Positions 62,135-64,000 of a stretch of 64,000 bases of DNA are shown piece after piece. The notes beneath the pieces are model-generated. The model had not been told where the DNA came from. It saw only the letters and a program-made list of their open reading frames with translations, and did no database searches. The translations under genes were made by a program, and so were the position numbers. This DNA is from Dorea_A amylophila (GTDB taxonomy: Bacteria; Bacillota; Clostridia; Lachnospirales; Lachnospiraceae). Position 1 is the first letter of the stretch, and each line of letters begins with the position of its first letter. The stretch lies in contig NZ_JAOQJW010000021.1 in the NCBI RefSeq assembly GCF_025567265.1, positions 1 to 64,000 on the forward strand, read 5' to 3'.

Positions 62135-63021
62135 TACTCGTCACCTCCGCACTGACCACATCCGCCATGATGTGTGTCACCTTCCTGTAATTTCAGCATT
62201 GCACGGCCTTCCTGGGTCTTGTACATCTGCTGTCTCTTCATAGCCTCATCGAAGTTGACAAGGTGTCCGTCAAATTCTGGACCATCTACGCATGCGAACT
62301 TGATCTCATCTCCTACATGCAGACGACAGGCTCCGCACATACCCGTTCCATCTACCATGATCGGATTCATACTTACAACAGTAGGGATTCCCAGTTTCTT
62401 TGTAAGGAGACATACGAATTTCATCATGATCATTGGTCCGATTGCGATACATACGTCATATTTGTTTCCTTTTTCCACCAGTTCTTCTACCATTGTTGTT
62501 ACCATTCCGGCATGACCGTAAGAACCATCATCTGTACATGGATAATAATTTCCAGATACTGCTTCCATCTCTTTTTCCAGGATCAGCATGTCCTTTGTCT
62601 TGGAACCGATGATAACATCAGCATCAACACCGTGTTCATGGAGCCATTTCACCTGTGGATATACAGGTGCTGCTCCGACACCGCCTCCGACAAACAGGAT
62701 CTTTTTCTTCTTCAGTTCTTCGATATCTTCCTCTACGAGTTCTGAAGCATTTCCCAACGGACCTGTGAAATCGCGGAAATAATCTCCTGTTTTTAATTCT
62801 TTCATCTTGGTTGTGGATGCTCCGACCGGCTGGAATACGATTGTGATCGTTCCGGCTTCTCTGTCATAATCACAGATTGTGAGAGGGATTCTTTCCCCTT
62901 TTTCATCCATCTTTACAATGACAAACTGTCCCGGTTCACAATGTCTTGCTACACGAGGAGCTTCTACATCCATCAGAAAGATGTTAGCAGTTAATTGTTC
63001 TGCTTTTAAAATTTTGTACAT
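62134..63021 (-). CDS. nfnA: Nfn-type small subunit (FAD/NAD, [2Fe-2S])
   Basis: A 295-residue DHODK/NfnA-type flavoprotein with an N-terminal FAD barrel (PLTICDYDREAGT), an NAD-binding domain (FVGGGVGAAPVYPQ) and a C-terminal [2Fe-2S] Cys set in MCGACRLHV and FACVDG. The last part has a Gly/Cys-rich GGCGQCGGDE tail. AGGAGG precedes the ATG. With NfnB it would link ferredoxin, NADH and NADPH pools. Confidence 0.92.
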   Translation of the reverse strand: MYKILKAEQLTANIFLMDVEAPRVARHCEPGQFVIVKMDEKGERIPLTICDYDREAGTITIVFQPVGASTTKMKELKTGDYFRDFTGPLGNASELVEEDIEELKKKKILFVGGGVGAAPVYPQVKWLHEHGVDADVIIGSKTKDMLILEKEMEAVSGNYYPCTDDGSYGHAGMVTTMVEELVEKGNKYDVCIAIGPMIMMKFVCLLTKKLGIPTVVSMNPIMVDGTGMCGACRLHVGDEIKFACVDGPEFDGHLVNFDEAMKRQQMYKTQEGRAMLKLQEGDTHHGGCGQCGGDE

Positions 63022-63053
63022 CTTATTTCCTCCTAATTCCCAATATTACTATT

Positions 63054-63082
63054 ATCATAATACGGCTTGTTCTATTTCGCAA
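63054..63082 (-). promoter_or_regulatory. Promoter of the Nfn-like operon
   Basis: On the minus strand TTGCGA (63077-63082) and TATGAT (63054-63059) are 17 bp apart, about 33 bp from the start. I saw no Rex-type palindrome. Confidence 0.65.
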
Positions 63083-63181
63083 GTAAAACCATATTTTTCA
63101 AAAAATGTCGATAAAATTGTTCAAGATTCGCTCTGTTGTATATGGAATAGATTTTAATTTTTATACCAAAGTACGCAAAAT

Positions 63182-63209
63182 GGCTGCCACATAAACCTAT
63201 GTGACAGCC
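63182..63209 (-). terminator. Terminator after the alcohol dehydrogenase gene
   Basis: GGCTGCCACATA pairs with TATGTGACAGCC (one mismatch), followed on the minus strand by ATTTTG. It is 23 bp after the stop codon. Confidence 0.75.
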
Positions 63210-63231
63210 GCCGTTATCTGATTTTTGTTAT

Positions 63232-64000
63232 TTAAAAATCAACTTCTGTTCCATAATATGTACATGTAAATAATTTAGCCATGGTTGCAGGATCAATTGC
63301 TCTTGGGTTAGATCCTGTACAGGCATCACCAACTGCAAGTTCTGCAATCTTATCCAGTTTTTCTTTAAACTCATCTTCGTTAATGCCGAACTCTTTCAGA
63401 GTCTTAGGAATATTCATCTTCGCATTGAACTCGTCAATCTTTGCACATAAGCTGTTGATCAGAGCTTTTTCAGATGTTCCAGGAAGTCCCATTCTGCGTG
63501 CAATCTCTGCATAACGAGATGCAGCTACTTTATCTTTTGCATTGTATTTGATTACATATGGCAGATAGATCGCATTGGCACATCCGTGAGGAATATGTCC
63601 GGTTGAGAATGCTGCACCTGTCTTATGAGCCATAGAATGTACGATTCCAAGTAATGCATTCGAGAATGCCATTCCTGCAAGACATTGTGCATAGTGCATC
63701 TGCTCTCTTGCTTCCATGTTAAGGTTATAAGATGCTGGCAGATAATCCAGAACCATCTCGATTGCCTGTAATGCAAGTGGATCTGTAAATGGACAGTTCA
63801 GTGTTGATACATAAGCCTCGATTGCATGTGTCAGTGCATCCATTCCTGTATAAGCAACCTGTTTCTGAGGAAGTCCTGCTACCAGTTCCGGATCAACGAT
63901 TGCAACATCTGGTGTGATATTAAAGTCTGCCAGAGGATATTTGATTCCTGTATTGTAATCTGTGATTACGGAGAATGCTGTTACTTCTGTTGCAGTTCCT
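63232..64000 (-). CDS. Iron-containing alcohol dehydrogenase, C-terminal part
   Basis: At least 256 residues of a group III Fe-ADH; the N-terminal part lies beyond the window, and the frame is open from 63999. GTATEVTAFSVITD is the nucleotide-domain end, and the metal-site His residues are in MDALTHAIEAY, HSMAHKTGAAF and HIPHGCANA. It may be a stand-alone enzyme or the C-terminal half of AdhE; the end (TYYGTEVDF) resembles the stand-alone type. It reduces an aldehyde with NAD(P)H in fermentation. Confidence 0.9.
   Translation of the reverse strand, partial: GTATEVTAFSVITDYNTGIKYPLADFNITPDVAIVDPELVAGLPQKQVAYTGMDALTHAIEAYVSTLNCPFTDPLALQAIEMVLDYLPASYNLNMEAREQMHYAQCLAGMAFSNALLGIVHSMAHKTGAAFSTGHIPHGCANAIYLPYVIKYNAKDKVAASRYAEIARRMGLPGTSEKALINSLCAKIDEFNAKMNIPKTLKEFGINEDEFKEKLDKIAELAVGDACTGSNPRAIDPATMAKLFTCTYYGTEVDF

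Noticed and set aside
1..64000. tRNA, rRNA, insertion sequence or prophage
   Set aside because: No tRNA-like arms, transposase or phage genes were seen; gaps between genes are short and accounted for.

Overview
The window is an AT-rich chromosomal segment of a low-GC Firmicute. Gene content and order point to the family Lachnospiraceae (class Clostridia); the genus cannot be settled from sequence reading alone. Pointers are the paired radical-SAM/DUF2344 genes upstream of rplU-prp-rpmA-obgE, small lineage proteins (DUF4250, DUF4321, DUF896, CD1871A family), yqfC-yqfD-phoH-ybeY, mreBCD-mrdA-minCDE-rodA in one run, a BaiN-like flavoprotein, and an Nfn-type ferredoxin/NAD(P)H enzyme typical of anaerobes. 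YqfC, YqfD, a SpoVB/MurJ-like flippase and a BofC-like protein suggest a spore-forming ancestry. I saw no tRNA, rRNA, insertion sequence, prophage or CRISPR array: this is mostly core chromosome.

Layout. 0.1-4.0 kb: a membrane redox cassette (TlpA-like lipoprotein, polyferredoxin membrane protein, tiny CxxC protein) divergent from a two-component system. 4.3-14.6 kb, plus strand: two radical-SAM-linked genes, YbaK, aspartate kinase, CBS protein and amidohydrolase, then the ribosome-assembly run rplU-prp-rpmA-obgE-yhbY-nadD-yqeK-rsfS with a candidate L21 leader. 14.7-17.4 kb: the SOS locus, lexA divergent from a YneA-like LysM protein, then a Xer-type recombinase. 17.4-24.1 kb, minus strand: a kinase-like protein, then rluA-type synthase, lspA, ylmH, sepF, yggS, an HlyD-like protein and a radical-SAM protein (division and wall functions).

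24.4-34.9 kb, minus strand: one long shape/division run (radC, mreB-like, mreC, mreD, mrdA, minC, minD, minE, rodA, mgsA, a D-Ala-D-Ala carboxypeptidase). 35-47.4 kb, minus: two flavoproteins, a PLP lyase-like protein, then miaA-mutL-mutS and miaB. 47.5-56.4 kb, minus: folate and vitamin B6 salvage, small conserved proteins, lipid-II-type flippase, ybeY-phoH-yqfD-yqfC and polyphosphate kinase. 56.6-64 kb: an unknown membrane protein, YitT-family protein, rlmH, HelD-like helicase, the Nfn-like pair, and the C-terminal part of an iron alcohol dehydrogenase that runs off the window.

The most interesting points are the TCS-linked redox cassette, an MreB homologue lacking the usual phosphate-2 aspartate, a roughly 250-residue insertion in the elongation PBP, a 30-bp tandem repeat inside mutL, a partnerless HlyD-like protein in the division cluster, a small TPR-like gene where hfq usually lies, and SOS operators nested in a perfect promoter. 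None of these is proof of a new system; they are leads. Starts were chosen by Shine-Dalgarno spacing, and several genes clearly use TTG or GTG.
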